Shown in pieces: positions 8,718 through 17,869 of a DNA stretch of 64,000 nt (positions are counted from its first letter, which is position 1; the number at the start of each line of letters is the position of its first letter). The position numbers were made by a program, and so were the translations under genes. Source of the DNA: Candidatus Obscuribacterales bacterium (GTDB lineage: Bacteria; Cyanobacteriota; Vampirovibrionia; Obscuribacterales; Obscuribacteraceae). The stretch is taken from positions 2,108,001 through 2,172,000 of the forward strand of contig JAHBVO010000001.1 of NCBI GenBank assembly GCA_019637435.1. The letters run 5' to 3'. The notes below the pieces were generated by a model, which saw only the letters and a program-made list of their open reading frames with translations, was not told the origin of the DNA and did not search any database.

Positions 8718-10004
8718 CTATTTCAATTTGGCGAATTTTTGATTGGCTTTCAAGGTTTCGGCAATCGCGGAGTAAAGCTTGATACCGCCGCTGGTGTTCA
8801 TGTGAGACGCGTCTTCAAAGTCTTTCGCGGTTTCGTACGACTCTAATGTGTCAGGAGTTAGAATGACCGCGCCGGATCGAGCGCAGCCATCTTTCAATAC
8901 TTGTTGATACTTCGCAAGTGTTTTTTCTGGAAGTAGATTTGTATTCTCTATCGGTAGCGGCGTTCTAACGACCAGAACCGGCACCTCATGCTTCTTCGCC
9001 AGGTCTAGAAAATTATTGAATGCTTTTGTCTGAGTCGCGAACTGTTTCTTGTCGACCGGAAGGTACATGCTTTTGTACTCGTCGAGATGACCCAGAGTGT
9101 TTGGCGGACTCTGATAAATCGCAGTATTGTTTGGATTGAAGAAGGTATCGCGTGTGCCTTGATCGGCAGATTTTTTTGCTTCCGCTTTGTTGGTGGCATC
9201 GAATAATGTAACCGGACGATTCAGCGTTGACGCGGCAAGATTGGTGAGGAACTGGCTGTACTCTTGCCTGTGGGCATAGTAGTTTGACAAAATGCCGAGT
9301 GCTTCGTCTGTGATTGATTGCCACGAAGCGCCGCTGGAGAGCAACTCGGGAAGCGAGTTCCAGTCTCTCAATGCATTTGCCGTTGGCGTCGTGTCGATAT
9401 CAGCTCTGCTGTTGTCTACGAAATCACGAGGCGATAAACAGACGACAACAGCCTTACACGTCTTCCCTGCAGCCAGATACTTTTTTAGAATCAAAAGTTG
9501 ATCTGATACCAAACTGCCGGCGACACTCGCGTTAGATACCGAGACGTTCTTGCCCGCCCACTCACTGAGTTTCTTTTCCAAGAATTCTGCTTTCTCGTAT
9601 GGCAAAATGACGTTGCGCTCATACCAGAAATCCCAGCGAGCTTTGCGTCCAGCCAGTTCATCATCCGCTCTGACCGCGGGATACAGGCTAATTGAGGAAC
9701 CGAGAACTAATACATCCGGGTTCTTCGGCGCCGACATCAAACGTGGCAACTTAGACACGAATATATGCTGTCTTGCACCTGTTAGACCCGTCCAGAACAA
9801 ACGTTCCAGTGGATCGTACTTCTCGATAGCAAAGTTCAAAGCGGTAAATAATATTACGCTAATGACAGTGGTGCTGGAGACCAACCGAAGCGGCAAACCA
9901 GCTATCAGGCTTTTCGACGAGCCTGGTATTGCCGACCTCTCAGATGCTTCTGCATCCGATGTCGTCGAGCCTGCACTCTCGGTTTTGGTTGCGGTTTCTA
10001 CCAT
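8718..10004 (-). CDS. Membrane-anchored SGNH-hydrolase-like protein
   Basis: A 428-residue protein with a cytoplasmic Ser/Thr/Ala-rich N-terminus (about 1-40), one membrane anchor at about 42-62 and an extracytoplasmic domain. VLVLGSSISLYP (about 100-111) resembles the nucleophile block I of SGNH/GDSL hydrolases (G-x-S), and ASHMNTSGG near residue 402 carries a His in the place of the block V His. The AlgX/DltD-like branch of this fold acts on surface polysaccharide acetyl groups or on teichoic acid, so acyl-group chemistry at the cell surface is plausible. No polysaccharide genes are adjacent. Fold call moderate, function inferred. Confidence 0.6.
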   Translation of the reverse strand: MVETATKTESAGSTTSDAEASERSAIPGSSKSLIAGLPLRLVSSTTVISVILFTALNFAIEKYDPLERLFWTGLTGARQHIFVSKLPRLMSAPKNPDVLVLGSSISLYPAVRADDELAGRKARWDFWYERNVILPYEKAEFLEKKLSEWAGKNVSVSNASVAGSLVSDQLLILKKYLAAGKTCKAVVVCLSPRDFVDNSRADIDTTPTANALRDWNSLPELLSSGASWQSITDEALGILSNYYAHRQEYSQFLTNLAASTLNRPVTLFDATNKAEAKKSADQGTRDTFFNPNNTAIYQSPPNTLGHLDEYKSMYLPVDKKQFATQTKAFNNFLDLAKKHEVPVLVVRTPLPIENTNLLPEKTLAKYQQVLKDGCARSGAVILTPDTLESYETAKDFEDASHMNTSGGIKLYSAIAETLKANQKFAKLK

Positions 10005-10194
10005 CGAACTATCTCAAAAAAAATGCCCGGTCGGGCATCGAGACGGACATTCTATAATGTCATGAGCATGAGGTCTATGCATTATAAATAATGAGGCGGT
10101 CGCCCGGAAAACTTGATGCCGCTAGTTCAAAATGCTGATTCGCTGGTCGTTTACCGGAACGTCACGGACGGTGTCTTAATTGCTGCAGTGATCG

Positions 10195-12126
10195 TCACTC
10201 ATTCTCAACACTGCGTTTTGCCTTGACCTCGCAGTGAGGGTGGCACCGCTTATAAGTCTCGATTGCATCGTCACTGATCTGATTACAGCCATCGACGTGT
10301 AGTTTTTCCAAATCGAGCTTTTCGATTTTTCTCAATGCCTCATCTGTAAGCTTGTCGTTTCCATTTAGCTTTAAGGTCCTCAATGTGTTCATCGACTTTA
10401 TTAAATCCATATCTTCGTCGGTCAGGTCGTCGTACTCCAGACCAAGGGTTCGTAATCCCCTGAATTTGCTGATTTGATTGAGCGGATTGTCATTTAGTTT
10501 CTTGAGCAGAGGTGTTTTGTTTACTTCAAAGTGATGTAGCCTCGATAAACTTGCGAGTAATCCTAGAGCCTTTGAGTCAAGCTTCGAGCATTTATTTAAA
10601 TCGATTACGTTCAAATTTTTGAGCCTGGACAATATTTTCAAACTGTTTTGATCGGCAACTACATTCTCCACTCGAAAGAGTTCCAAATCCGGCAAGTTTG
10701 AAATGACTTGAAAACGATGTTCGTCAAAGTCTGTGCCGATAAATTCCTTCAGTCCTTTCAGGTCGCCAACAATGTCAAAAGCTGGGTCGGGCACCAGAAA
10801 ATTTTGAAGGTGCAAGGTCTCGAGGCTAGGAAGCCCTTTTAGCTGGCTGATACCGCCTGCGGTTACACCGGTCAATCCGTCCGCTTCAATTCTTTTTACA
10901 GACTTCAGCTTCGCTAGAGCCGTCATCCCTTTATCCGAAACCGTCGCATTATCGATTAGAACTCTTTTCACTTTTACTGTGGATTGAGCAATCTTTGTCA
11001 ATACTTCGTCCGCATACTGAGATTGTTTCAAGTCCAGAGTCGTGTCGATCATGTGATACTTCGGGTCAAGTTCCTTTTCCAAATCGATTGATCTGTCCAG
11101 CGCTGGAGCAGGAGCGATCGGAGACGCCGAGGAAACTGGTTCCTCTTTCGGTGGGGTCATCACTTTCAACGTAATAAACAGCGCTAGACCGAAAAGGATA
11201 AGCAGCGCGACTGCTACTCCTGCTACGGCCCTAAGTTCAGGGTTCGCGTTGCCAGTCTTGGGCGGCGCAACTTCTAGAGGCGTTTCAGATTTAAGAACCA
11301 GAGAGTTCGTCTGTTGCAAGATTTCACCTGCATCTTGAAACCGGTTGTGTGGCTTCTTTTCCAAGCACCGTTGAACGACGTCTTCTAGAACGTGTCCGCT
11401 TAACTCTGGAATAATTTTTCCAATCAGTGGTGCAGGTCTATTAATGTGCTGGTCTAACAGTTCCAGAGAACTTTCGCCTTTAAATGGAGGCTCTCCCGTC
11501 AGCATCTCGAAGAGAACGCATCCCAGAGAGTAAATGTCTGTTCGATGATCTACTTTGCCGCCCTGCGCTTGTTCCGGACTCATGTAGACCGGCGTCCCAA
11601 CGATAGCGTTGGGCGCGGTAAGCGTCATGTTGTTGATACTAATCTGCGCGATACCGAAGTCATACAGTTTGACAATTGGCTGGTCTGTGCCACTTTCACA
11701 CACCATAATGTTGTGCGATTTCAAATCTCGATGGACGACACCCTGGGAGTGCGCGCATTCAAGAGCCTCCACGATTTGCGAAATCATAGGGATTGCACGG
11801 TCAATCGGCAAAGGACCTTGCTCAAGAATCAAATCCTTGAGAGTTTGTCCTTCCAAAAACTCAAGCACCATATACGGTATCTCGTCTGAAGTAACTCCAA
11901 AGTCAATCACTTTCATGATATTTTTGTGGACGAGATTTCCGGCCGCTTTAGCTTCCTTTTGGAAACGCAGCGCTTTATTCGGTGATGACCTGGCATCGAA
12001 GCGCAGAACTTTTAGCGCGAAGACTTTGTCCAGTATCGAGTCAAAAACTTTGTATACAGTGCCCATCCCGCCGGCACCGAGCTCATCGAGAATCTTGTAG
12101 CGGTCAGGTAAAGTGGGTTCCACCAT
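10195..12126 (-). CDS. Ser/Thr protein kinase with C-terminal leucine-rich repeats
   Basis: A 643-residue PknB-type kinase. The cytoplasmic catalytic domain (about 10-270) has the glycine loop LGAGGMGTVYKV, Lys39, HRDLKSHN (132-139), DFG (156-158) and the GTPVYMSPEQ activation segment, so it should be active. A single membrane helix follows at 301-323. The outer part (about 380-630) is leucine-rich repeats of the type LRTLKLNGNDKLTDEAL, like the cysteine-lacking LRRs of FBXL-type or internalin-like proteins. The layout suggests a receptor kinase sensing a protein outside the membrane. It starts 22 bases after the stop of the RNase D gene and is likely in the same operon. Confidence 0.92.
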   Translation of the reverse strand: MVEPTLPDRYKILDELGAGGMGTVYKVFDSILDKVFALKVLRFDARSSPNKALRFQKEAKAAGNLVHKNIMKVIDFGVTSDEIPYMVLEFLEGQTLKDLILEQGPLPIDRAIPMISQIVEALECAHSQGVVHRDLKSHNIMVCESGTDQPIVKLYDFGIAQISINNMTLTAPNAIVGTPVYMSPEQAQGGKVDHRTDIYSLGCVLFEMLTGEPPFKGESSLELLDQHINRPAPLIGKIIPELSGHVLEDVVQRCLEKKPHNRFQDAGEILQQTNSLVLKSETPLEVAPPKTGNANPELRAVAGVAVALLILFGLALFITLKVMTPPKEEPVSSASPIAPAPALDRSIDLEKELDPKYHMIDTTLDLKQSQYADEVLTKIAQSTVKVKRVLIDNATVSDKGMTALAKLKSVKRIEADGLTGVTAGGISQLKGLPSLETLHLQNFLVPDPAFDIVGDLKGLKEFIGTDFDEHRFQVISNLPDLELFRVENVVADQNSLKILSRLKNLNVIDLNKCSKLDSKALGLLASLSRLHHFEVNKTPLLKKLNDNPLNQISKFRGLRTLGLEYDDLTDEDMDLIKSMNTLRTLKLNGNDKLTDEALRKIEKLDLEKLHVDGCNQISDDAIETYKRCHPHCEVKAKRSVENE

Positions 12127-12148
12127 AACCTCGGTTTTTGCAATTCGT

Positions 12149-13363
12149 TCAGTTGGTTGGAATCGAATTGTTGTTTAAACTCAAACGAAGGTTTCCGTCG
12201 GTCATAATCACTCGAGCACTGATTGGTTCTCCAGATAGAAGTTCAATCAAATGTTTCCCGACGACCTCGTATCTCCAGCCTTCTGCGACTTTGAGGTCCG
12301 TGGCGTTTGCTAATTTATTTTCCTTGTGAAGCCTTACCACAAGTTGCAATTCGTCTCGGGTGCAAATGTGTTCGGCGGCCAAACCGATATCATTTGCCAA
12401 ATATTTAAGTACCACGTAAAGGAAATCTCCGGTGAGCAGCTCACTTTTCGATGGTGCTCGACCGGTTGGCCAGGTGGGGCATTCCTGGTCTGATAGCGAG
12501 CGAGCCTTCTCGATCGCAGCCAATATGGCTTTGCCATGTATGCGTGGTTGATCTGGACGAATGCCTCGCATGTTTTTTAAATCGTCCACCGAGTGTGCTG
12601 GTTTTCGCGCGATTTCTACCATGACGTTGTCCGAGAGAAGAAATCTCGGCGGTTTATTTAAACGCCGCGCTTCGTTATCGCGCCAGAGCCAAACTTCGCG
12701 AAGCACGGCCAGCCCTCTGGAATTAAGCGAATTGGCTCCCTTCACTCGCATGAAATCGCGCGAGCGATCGTGATCGTAGTATTCGATGTCTTCGTAAATT
12801 TTGCACTCTTCTTCCGCCCACTCAAGACGACCTTGTTGATTGAGCTTGTCGCGCACCTTCTCATAGAGTGGTATCAGGTAGAGAACGTCGTTGATTGCAT
12901 AATCGATCTGTGCCGGAGTGAGCGGGCGCGATTGCCAGTCGCTAAAACTCTCTGTTTTCGCGATCTGAACGTTCAGAACATCGCTGAGCAAACGTCTGTA
13001 CCCGGCAGAATAACCGTAACCAGCAAAGCCTGCTGCAATTTGCGTGTCGAATATGTTTTTTGGAATTAAACCGGACAGTGAATAAACCAATTCGAGATCC
13101 TGGCTTCCCGCATGGAAAATGCACAGAATTTCTTCCGAGGCGATACGCTGAAACAACGGAGCCAGGTCTTCGACGACAAAGGGGTCTACGATGTAGGGCG
13201 TCTTTTCTACGCAAACCTGGACGAGACAAAGTATTGGAAAATAAGTTCGCTCAGGTATGAATTCGAAGTCGAAAGCCGCCAGCTTGGTCCTGTCGATGTG
13301 ATCGCAGAGGTCCTGAAGTTCTGCGGCAGTATTTACGATTTTGGTAGACGCCGACTTGCTCAT
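12149..13363 (-). CDS. rnd: Ribonuclease D
   Basis: A 404-residue 3'-5' exoribonuclease that trims tRNA and other structured RNA 3' ends. The DEDDy motifs are seen: FDFEF (motif I), FHAGSQDLE (II) and YAINDVLYLIPLY (III, with the catalytic Tyr). An HRDC-type helical domain follows at about 205-285 (SRGLAVLREVWLWRDNEARRLN). The ATG at 13363 is chosen because it overlaps the TGA of the upstream phosphatase gene as ATGA, implying translational coupling; the frame is open 11 codons further upstream but without reason to use it. The last 100 residues are a weaker second helical region, as in other RNase D proteins. Confidence 0.92.
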   Translation of the reverse strand: MSKSASTKIVNTAAELQDLCDHIDRTKLAAFDFEFIPERTYFPILCLVQVCVEKTPYIVDPFVVEDLAPLFQRIASEEILCIFHAGSQDLELVYSLSGLIPKNIFDTQIAAGFAGYGYSAGYRRLLSDVLNVQIAKTESFSDWQSRPLTPAQIDYAINDVLYLIPLYEKVRDKLNQQGRLEWAEEECKIYEDIEYYDHDRSRDFMRVKGANSLNSRGLAVLREVWLWRDNEARRLNKPPRFLLSDNVMVEIARKPAHSVDDLKNMRGIRPDQPRIHGKAILAAIEKARSLSDQECPTWPTGRAPSKSELLTGDFLYVVLKYLANDIGLAAEHICTRDELQLVVRLHKENKLANATDLKVAEGWRYEVVGKHLIELLSGEPISARVIMTDGNLRLSLNNNSIPTN

Positions 13364-14190
13364 TCTTGTGGCTCCAATAGGAAGTGTCGGCACCATTTCA
13401 AGGAGCCCTGTCGCCCAATAATCACAGAGGTTTCGTGCAGAATCGATGGAAGTTCGAACTTGAGTTCATCAATGTCGATGGTTCCGACGTCCAGACCGTT
13501 GGCGAGCGCGATTGAAACCGGTCCTGCAGTGTCCCAGGTTTTGAGCTTGCCAGCCATGTGGACAAACAGATCCGCTCTTCCCTCTAAAACCCACGCCACC
13601 TTGATTCCAATACTTCCAGTTCTTATAAGCTGCACTTTGGGAAGACGTTCAATCCAGGGATGACGCTTGCGATCGCGGAACCCCATCATAAGCCGGACGC
13701 GATCTTCGAGCGTCAGCGTCTCCAGCGGCGCAAATTTGACAGGGTCTGCCTTGTCGGCCCACTTCCATGCACCAAAACCTGGACCACCGTAATAAGCCGT
13801 CTGCTCTGCTGGTGCATAAACAAATCCGAATACCGGCACCGCATCAATCAGAAGACCAATCATCACGGCGTACTGCCCATCATTTTTGATGTAATTATTT
13901 GTGCCATCAATCGGATCGATCATCCAGACTCGGCCGGTCTGTGGAATGTCTCCTAACTCCGCATCTTCTTCGGACACCACTGTGTCATGAGGATAGGCAC
14001 GCGAAATTTCATCGACAAGTATGCGAGAAAGCTCAAGGTCCGCTGTCGTCACTTGATCCATCGGTCCCGACTTCTCTCGGATATCAACGGTCGCGCGCAT
14101 CGCCACCGCAATCTGCCCAGCTCGCCTGATTAGCTCTAGAAAAAAGGAAATCTCATCGTCTTTCAAAAGACTCGTCATCGTTTGGGGCAT
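13360..14190 (-). CDS. Inositol monophosphatase / CysQ-family phosphatase
   Basis: A 276-residue Mg-dependent, Li-sensitive type phosphatase. The motifs are complete: SEED (metal-binding Glu), WMIDPIDGTNNYI (DPIDGT metal and catalytic motif) and WDTAGP near the C-terminus. Related enzymes hydrolyse inositol phosphates or 3'-phosphoadenosine 5'-phosphate (pAp). Its ATGA overlap with RNase D favours a pAp role, because pAp inhibits several exoribonucleases; that link is inference. AGGTAG eight bases before the ATG at 14190 supports this start. The upstream YbjN-like gene ends 32 bases away. Confidence 0.88.
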   Translation of the reverse strand: MPQTMTSLLKDDEISFFLELIRRAGQIAVAMRATVDIREKSGPMDQVTTADLELSRILVDEISRAYPHDTVVSEEDAELGDIPQTGRVWMIDPIDGTNNYIKNDGQYAVMIGLLIDAVPVFGFVYAPAEQTAYYGGPGFGAWKWADKADPVKFAPLETLTLEDRVRLMMGFRDRKRHPWIERLPKVQLIRTGSIGIKVAWVLEGRADLFVHMAGKLKTWDTAGPVSIALANGLDVGTIDIDELKFELPSILHETSVIIGRQGSLKWCRHFLLEPQE

Positions 14191-14222
14191 CTACACCGCT
14201 ACCTGAATTTCGCCGACCACGA

Positions 14223-14705
14223 CTATTCAGAGCCTCGGGGCGCTGCGTGATCATCGTACATGCGGCAACCGAACTCATCAGCCAGCTTGTTGTCCAGCAG
14301 GTCAGCCACATAAGCGGCATGCCAGACCAGGTCATCGAGCTCTTCCTGGACCAGACCGAAAGTCGGTCGCTGGGCTACAACCAGGACTATATCATCGTGT
14401 GTCGACAATGCACAGCTGCTCAGCGAGCTGTTCAAGTCGAGAAGCTTTCGGTAAAACAATTCTCTGTTTTGGTCGGGAACAAAGACTAGCGGGCTCGTGA
14501 TTCGCAACACCGCACCATGTTGGCTAACTTGAACGAAAACGTATACCTTAGCGCTGCCCTCGGTTAGCCACCAACCGTAGCCCTGGGCATCCCGAAGGGC
14601 ATGATCGGCAGGATCTAATCCGCGTCTGCGGAAATATTGTTCGACCATGTTGACCGCATCGCTTGCGGCTCCTTGGGTCAATTTTTGCGTTCCAAACAAA
14701 CTCAT
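14223..14705 (-). CDS. YbjN-like small protein
   Basis: A 160-residue cytoplasmic protein with the alpha-beta fold of the YbjN/type III secretion chaperone-like group: an N-terminal helix with a degenerate region (MVEQYFRRRGLDP), then strands VYVFVQVSQHGAVLRITSPLVFVP, a long helix (RELFYRKLLDLNSSL) and a second strand pair. YbjN-like proteins are linked to stress and interaction roles without a known enzyme activity. It probably heads the minus-strand cluster with the phosphatase, RNase D and kinase. Function unknown. Confidence 0.65.
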   Translation of the reverse strand: MSLFGTQKLTQGAASDAVNMVEQYFRRRGLDPADHALRDAQGYGWWLTEGSAKVYVFVQVSQHGAVLRITSPLVFVPDQNRELFYRKLLDLNSSLSSCALSTHDDIVLVVAQRPTFGLVQEELDDLVWHAAYVADLLDNKLADEFGCRMYDDHAAPRGSE

Positions 14706-15025
14706 CGTGCAAGCCCCGACTTTTATGACAAACGGTCAATCACCCGTTACGCCCAATAGTATACAAGGCAGCCGAATTTTCGTTGTGGGTAAGGACAGGG
14801 TTTTGAAGGCTTTAAAATGAAGATTATGCCGATTTTGCGCCTCTCTGGCGCCGCCGGACGATGCTTAAAAATAGCATCCATATATAAAGCGAAACTGCAA
14901 AACGAGTTCGAACGGTTGTCAGGTTTAAACCGAGAGGCACAGCGTCCCGTTTAACGACCTTCGAAAACCGGCTCGCAAAAATTTGTTTAAAAAGCGAAAA
15001 CCCTGCCGTGGCAGGGTTTAATGAG
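14706..15025. other. Intergenic region before the tRNA
   Basis: About 320 bases. Apart from the tRNA terminator at its right end I see no gene or repeat. It must hold the promoter of the YbjN-like operon; no clear -35/-10 pair could be picked out by eye. Confidence 0.5.
14998..15019 (-). terminator. Terminator of tRNA-Asn
   Basis: Arms AAACCCTGC (14998-15006) and GCAGGGTTT (15011-15019) around a 4-base loop. Read on the minus strand, the stem is followed by TTCGCTTTTT, a standard intrinsic terminator placed directly after the tRNA 3' end. Confidence 0.85.
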
Positions 15026-15097
15026 CTCCCGAGGTAAGATTCGAACTTACGACCAAGTGATTAACAGTCACCTGCGCTACCGCTGCGCTACTCGGGA
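15026..15097 (-). tRNA. tRNA-Asn (anticodon GTT)
   Basis: A 72-base cloverleaf on the minus strand. Acceptor arms TCCCGAG and CTCGGGA pair fully; the D stem is GCGC/GCGC with loop AGCGGTA; the anticodon stem GGTGA/TCACT (one G-T pair) encloses the loop CTGTTAA with anticodon GTT; the T arm is GTAAG-TTCGAAT-CTTAC. The discriminator base is G and CCA is not encoded. Confidence 0.97.
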
Positions 15098-15424
15098 TCA
15101 GGCGCATAAACGATATACCACGGAAGTGGCACGTCGTTAAACACATAATACACCACTGTTTGTATTCCGCTACCACTTTCACTAAGAAGTTTGTGGACTG
15201 TAAACACTTGATATCATTGGTGGCGGGTGAAGTTGCCAAACGGTTTATTGAACAAGGTCATTTGCTCATTCCTTTTTTGCAAACAGCCCAATTTCAACGC
15301 TTTTCCGTCTTGATATGACTGCGGCGTTTTGTGAGTATGGACCCTGTTGAATTCAACAGTGAATGGGCACAGTTCGTTTTCTATCATCGGTTTAATCGAT
15401 GACAGAGATAACGAGGTGCTCACA
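15098..15424. other. Intergenic region between tRNA and hydrophobic-segment protein
   Basis: About 330 bases. Short frames on both strands lack ribosome binding sites. No repeat or RNA element recognised. Confidence 0.5.
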
Positions 15425-16282
15425 ATGCCATTTCATGAAATTGAAACACCGGACGCTGCCTGTAAGAATTCAGGCGACGCGTCGTCGTCACTAACGTTTT
15501 CTGACATTTTTGAGCAATCAGGTAAAACAGCTAACGCGGTCGCCCGCGAAGCTGCATTGATCACTGCCGGCACCGTAGGTGGTGCGGTGAACGAAATTCA
15601 GAAGAATCCAGTCTCTACCGTTGCTCGAGCTGGCTCAACACTCGCACTCGGTGCTGGCTTGGGCGCGCTCGCGGCCTCAGAAGTCCCCTTTCTAGTTGTT
15701 GGTGCGGCGACCACTGGAGTGGTGCTTACTGGAGTTTGGATGTATGACACATTTAATCCAGACGATCCACGAAATCAAAACAGGTTTTCTAGCATCGGGC
15801 ACGCGCTGACGGATGTTTGGAATCACTCAGACAGAGCATCCTTCGAGACGAGCGTAAAAAAAATGCAGGATGGCATAGGGCCAATCGCACTCGATGTCGG
15901 TTTAATGGCGATAGGTGGCACCGGGGCGCACGTTGCCGCTCGACAGACTCCTCGGCTCTTGAGTCAGCTTAAGCTCCAGCCGGAGCTTGCACCATCTGCG
16001 GTGCCCAATTATTTTTGTGGACGCGCAAATACACTCTTTCTGGACTGGAGCGACCTCGCTTACTTCCAAAAGCGCAGCAGCCCGCTTCGAGTGGACAAAG
16101 GAACCCCTGAGTCGCTTCCAGCGCGAATCGAGATGCTTAATGCGAAAGCTGGACTCAGTGAACCTCAATCACGTAGTCACAAATTCCTCAGTCTCGTAGA
16201 TAAGCCGATCACACCTCGTGAGAAAAACTCGACGAGCGGTGTCTCGTTTTTCTTCAGCGAAAAGGCATACAAGAATCGATAG
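15425..16282 (+). CDS. Hypothetical protein with glycine-rich hydrophobic region
   Basis: A 285-residue protein of unknown function. The ATG at 15425 follows GAGG by eight bases; an in-frame start 78 bases earlier has no such support. Residues about 40-105 form Ala/Gly-rich hydrophobic segments (AALITAGTVGGAV; STLALGAGLGALAASEVPFLVVGAATTGVVLTGVW), like glycine-zipper membrane segments. The following stretch and another at about 155-180 (IGPIALDVGLMAIGGTGAHVAA) resemble the hydrophobic middle part of the giant toxin-like protein at 43.7-54.2 kb. It may be a membrane-inserting or effector-type protein; this is inference. Confidence 0.6.
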   Translation: MPFHEIETPDAACKNSGDASSSLTFSDIFEQSGKTANAVAREAALITAGTVGGAVNEIQKNPVSTVARAGSTLALGAGLGALAASEVPFLVVGAATTGVVLTGVWMYDTFNPDDPRNQNRFSSIGHALTDVWNHSDRASFETSVKKMQDGIGPIALDVGLMAIGGTGAHVAARQTPRLLSQLKLQPELAPSAVPNYFCGRANTLFLDWSDLAYFQKRSSPLRVDKGTPESLPARIEMLNAKAGLSEPQSRSHKFLSLVDKPITPREKNSTSGVSFFFSEKAYKNR

Positions 16283-16351
16283 AGAAGTTTTCGCGTTTCT
16301 TTCGTAAATGCAAAGGGTAAATCCAATTTGCCGGTGTCGCTAGGAGAGAAG

Positions 16352-17809
16352 ATGAGAAAGCAGTTGGAAAAGCCTGAGAAGACCAGGAAGTCTCAAAACT
16401 TCCAGCATCCTCCTCTTCACGCCGACTATCTGGGCAAGCCTGCACACTTGCAGACGCGCAAAGACCGCATGGAGTTGGGCAAAGCGATGCGCGTGCTCTG
16501 TCCCAGAGAACTTCATGCTCAATACACGGTCGACTGGGAGGACCGTAGAGATCCTGTTGAATTGTTGATTGAGTCGAGCCGTGGTCGGATTGAGGCTCTT
16601 CTTCCCATCAGATATGGGCGGATGGCAACATCGCCGTTCGCATTTTTTCGTGGCGCCGCGGTAATCATGGCTGCGGATCTCGCTCAGACTCCCGAAACCG
16701 GTTATGCAGTCCAATCATGTGGAGACAGCCATCTCTGCAATTTTGGCGCGTTTGCCACTCCCGAGCGCAACGTCATTTTTGATATCAACGACTTTGATGA
16801 GACCTTTCCTGCACCGTGGGAATGGGATTTGAAGCGTTTGGCGGCTAGCTTTGCAATCGCATGCCGGCATAATGGACATAAGCAAACTGACTGCCGACGC
16901 GCCGTTCAGCGTATGGTGGAGTGCTACAGGGACAGGCTAGCCCGATTGGCGGAGATGCCGACCTTGTCTTCATGGTACGACCAGCTGAACTTCAAAGATT
17001 TGCTGGAGCAGAGCAAAGATCGCAAGTTTAAGGAGAAGCGGGAGAAGGACCTGCGGAAAGCGGTCAAGCGCGACAGCATCGCCGAGTTTGTCAAACTCGG
17101 TCATATCATCGACGGTAAGCCCAGAATTAAAGATCAGCCACCGCTTATCTACCACGATGCGAGGTACGAGACTGCGGATTTTCAGAATGCTGTGATGCGT
17201 GGAATCGAAGATTATCGCAATTCTTTGCCGCTTGAACGTCGAGTGCTTTTTGATCGCTATGAGTTCGTCGACACTGCGATCAAGGTAGTCGGAGTCGGAA
17301 GTGTTGGAACCATGTGTCTTATCGCATTGTTCTATGCCGCCGAGAATGACCCTTTATTTCTGCAACTTAAAGAAGCGAACAAATCAGTTCTGGAGGCTTA
17401 CTCGAATTATCCCGCCTTTCAGACTCACGGCGAACGAGTAGTTTTTGGGCAACGGTTGATGCAATCATCCAGCGATGTTTTTCTGGGGCACTTTGTCGGC
17501 GAACTCATGAACAAGCATTACTATGTTCGGCAGCTTCGTGATGTGAAAGTAAAAATTCCGGTTGAGACATTTTCGGCGTCCGAAATGTTTATCTACGCAC
17601 AGAAGTGCGGCTGGGCTCTTGCTAGAGCCCATGCTCGTTCCGGCGATCCTGCCGTATTAGCTGGTTACATTGGCAAAGGCACTCAACTTCTTGATGCACT
17701 TGCCGATTTTGCAGAAACATACGCTAAGCAAAATGATCATGATTTCAAACGTCTGCAGGACGCGATCGCCACTGGCAAAATCGAAGCAGTGTCGGAAACC
17801 GCGAAATAG
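16352..17809 (+). CDS. DUF2252 family protein
   Basis: A 485-residue member of the DUF2252 family, which has a kinase-like fold in distant comparisons but no proven activity. Family blocks seen: RYGRMATSPFAFFRGAA, GDSHLCNFGAFATPERNVIFDINDFDET, PWEWDLKRLAAS and, near the C-terminus, GWALARAHARSGDP. The ATG at 16352 is taken because AGGAG lies just before it; the frame is open eight codons further. The Asp-rich DINDFDE block is the likely metal or phosphate site. Located 70 bases after a hydrophobic-segment protein on the same strand. Confidence 0.9.
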   Translation: MRKQLEKPEKTRKSQNFQHPPLHADYLGKPAHLQTRKDRMELGKAMRVLCPRELHAQYTVDWEDRRDPVELLIESSRGRIEALLPIRYGRMATSPFAFFRGAAVIMAADLAQTPETGYAVQSCGDSHLCNFGAFATPERNVIFDINDFDETFPAPWEWDLKRLAASFAIACRHNGHKQTDCRRAVQRMVECYRDRLARLAEMPTLSSWYDQLNFKDLLEQSKDRKFKEKREKDLRKAVKRDSIAEFVKLGHIIDGKPRIKDQPPLIYHDARYETADFQNAVMRGIEDYRNSLPLERRVLFDRYEFVDTAIKVVGVGSVGTMCLIALFYAAENDPLFLQLKEANKSVLEAYSNYPAFQTHGERVVFGQRLMQSSSDVFLGHFVGELMNKHYYVRQLRDVKVKIPVETFSASEMFIYAQKCGWALARAHARSGDPAVLAGYIGKGTQLLDALADFAETYAKQNDHDFKRLQDAIATGKIEAVSETAK

Positions 17810-17869
17810 ATCTTTGGTACGGAGGTGTTTCCCTCGGGCTTCGTCCTCTTCCAGTTCCCGAATTACGCC

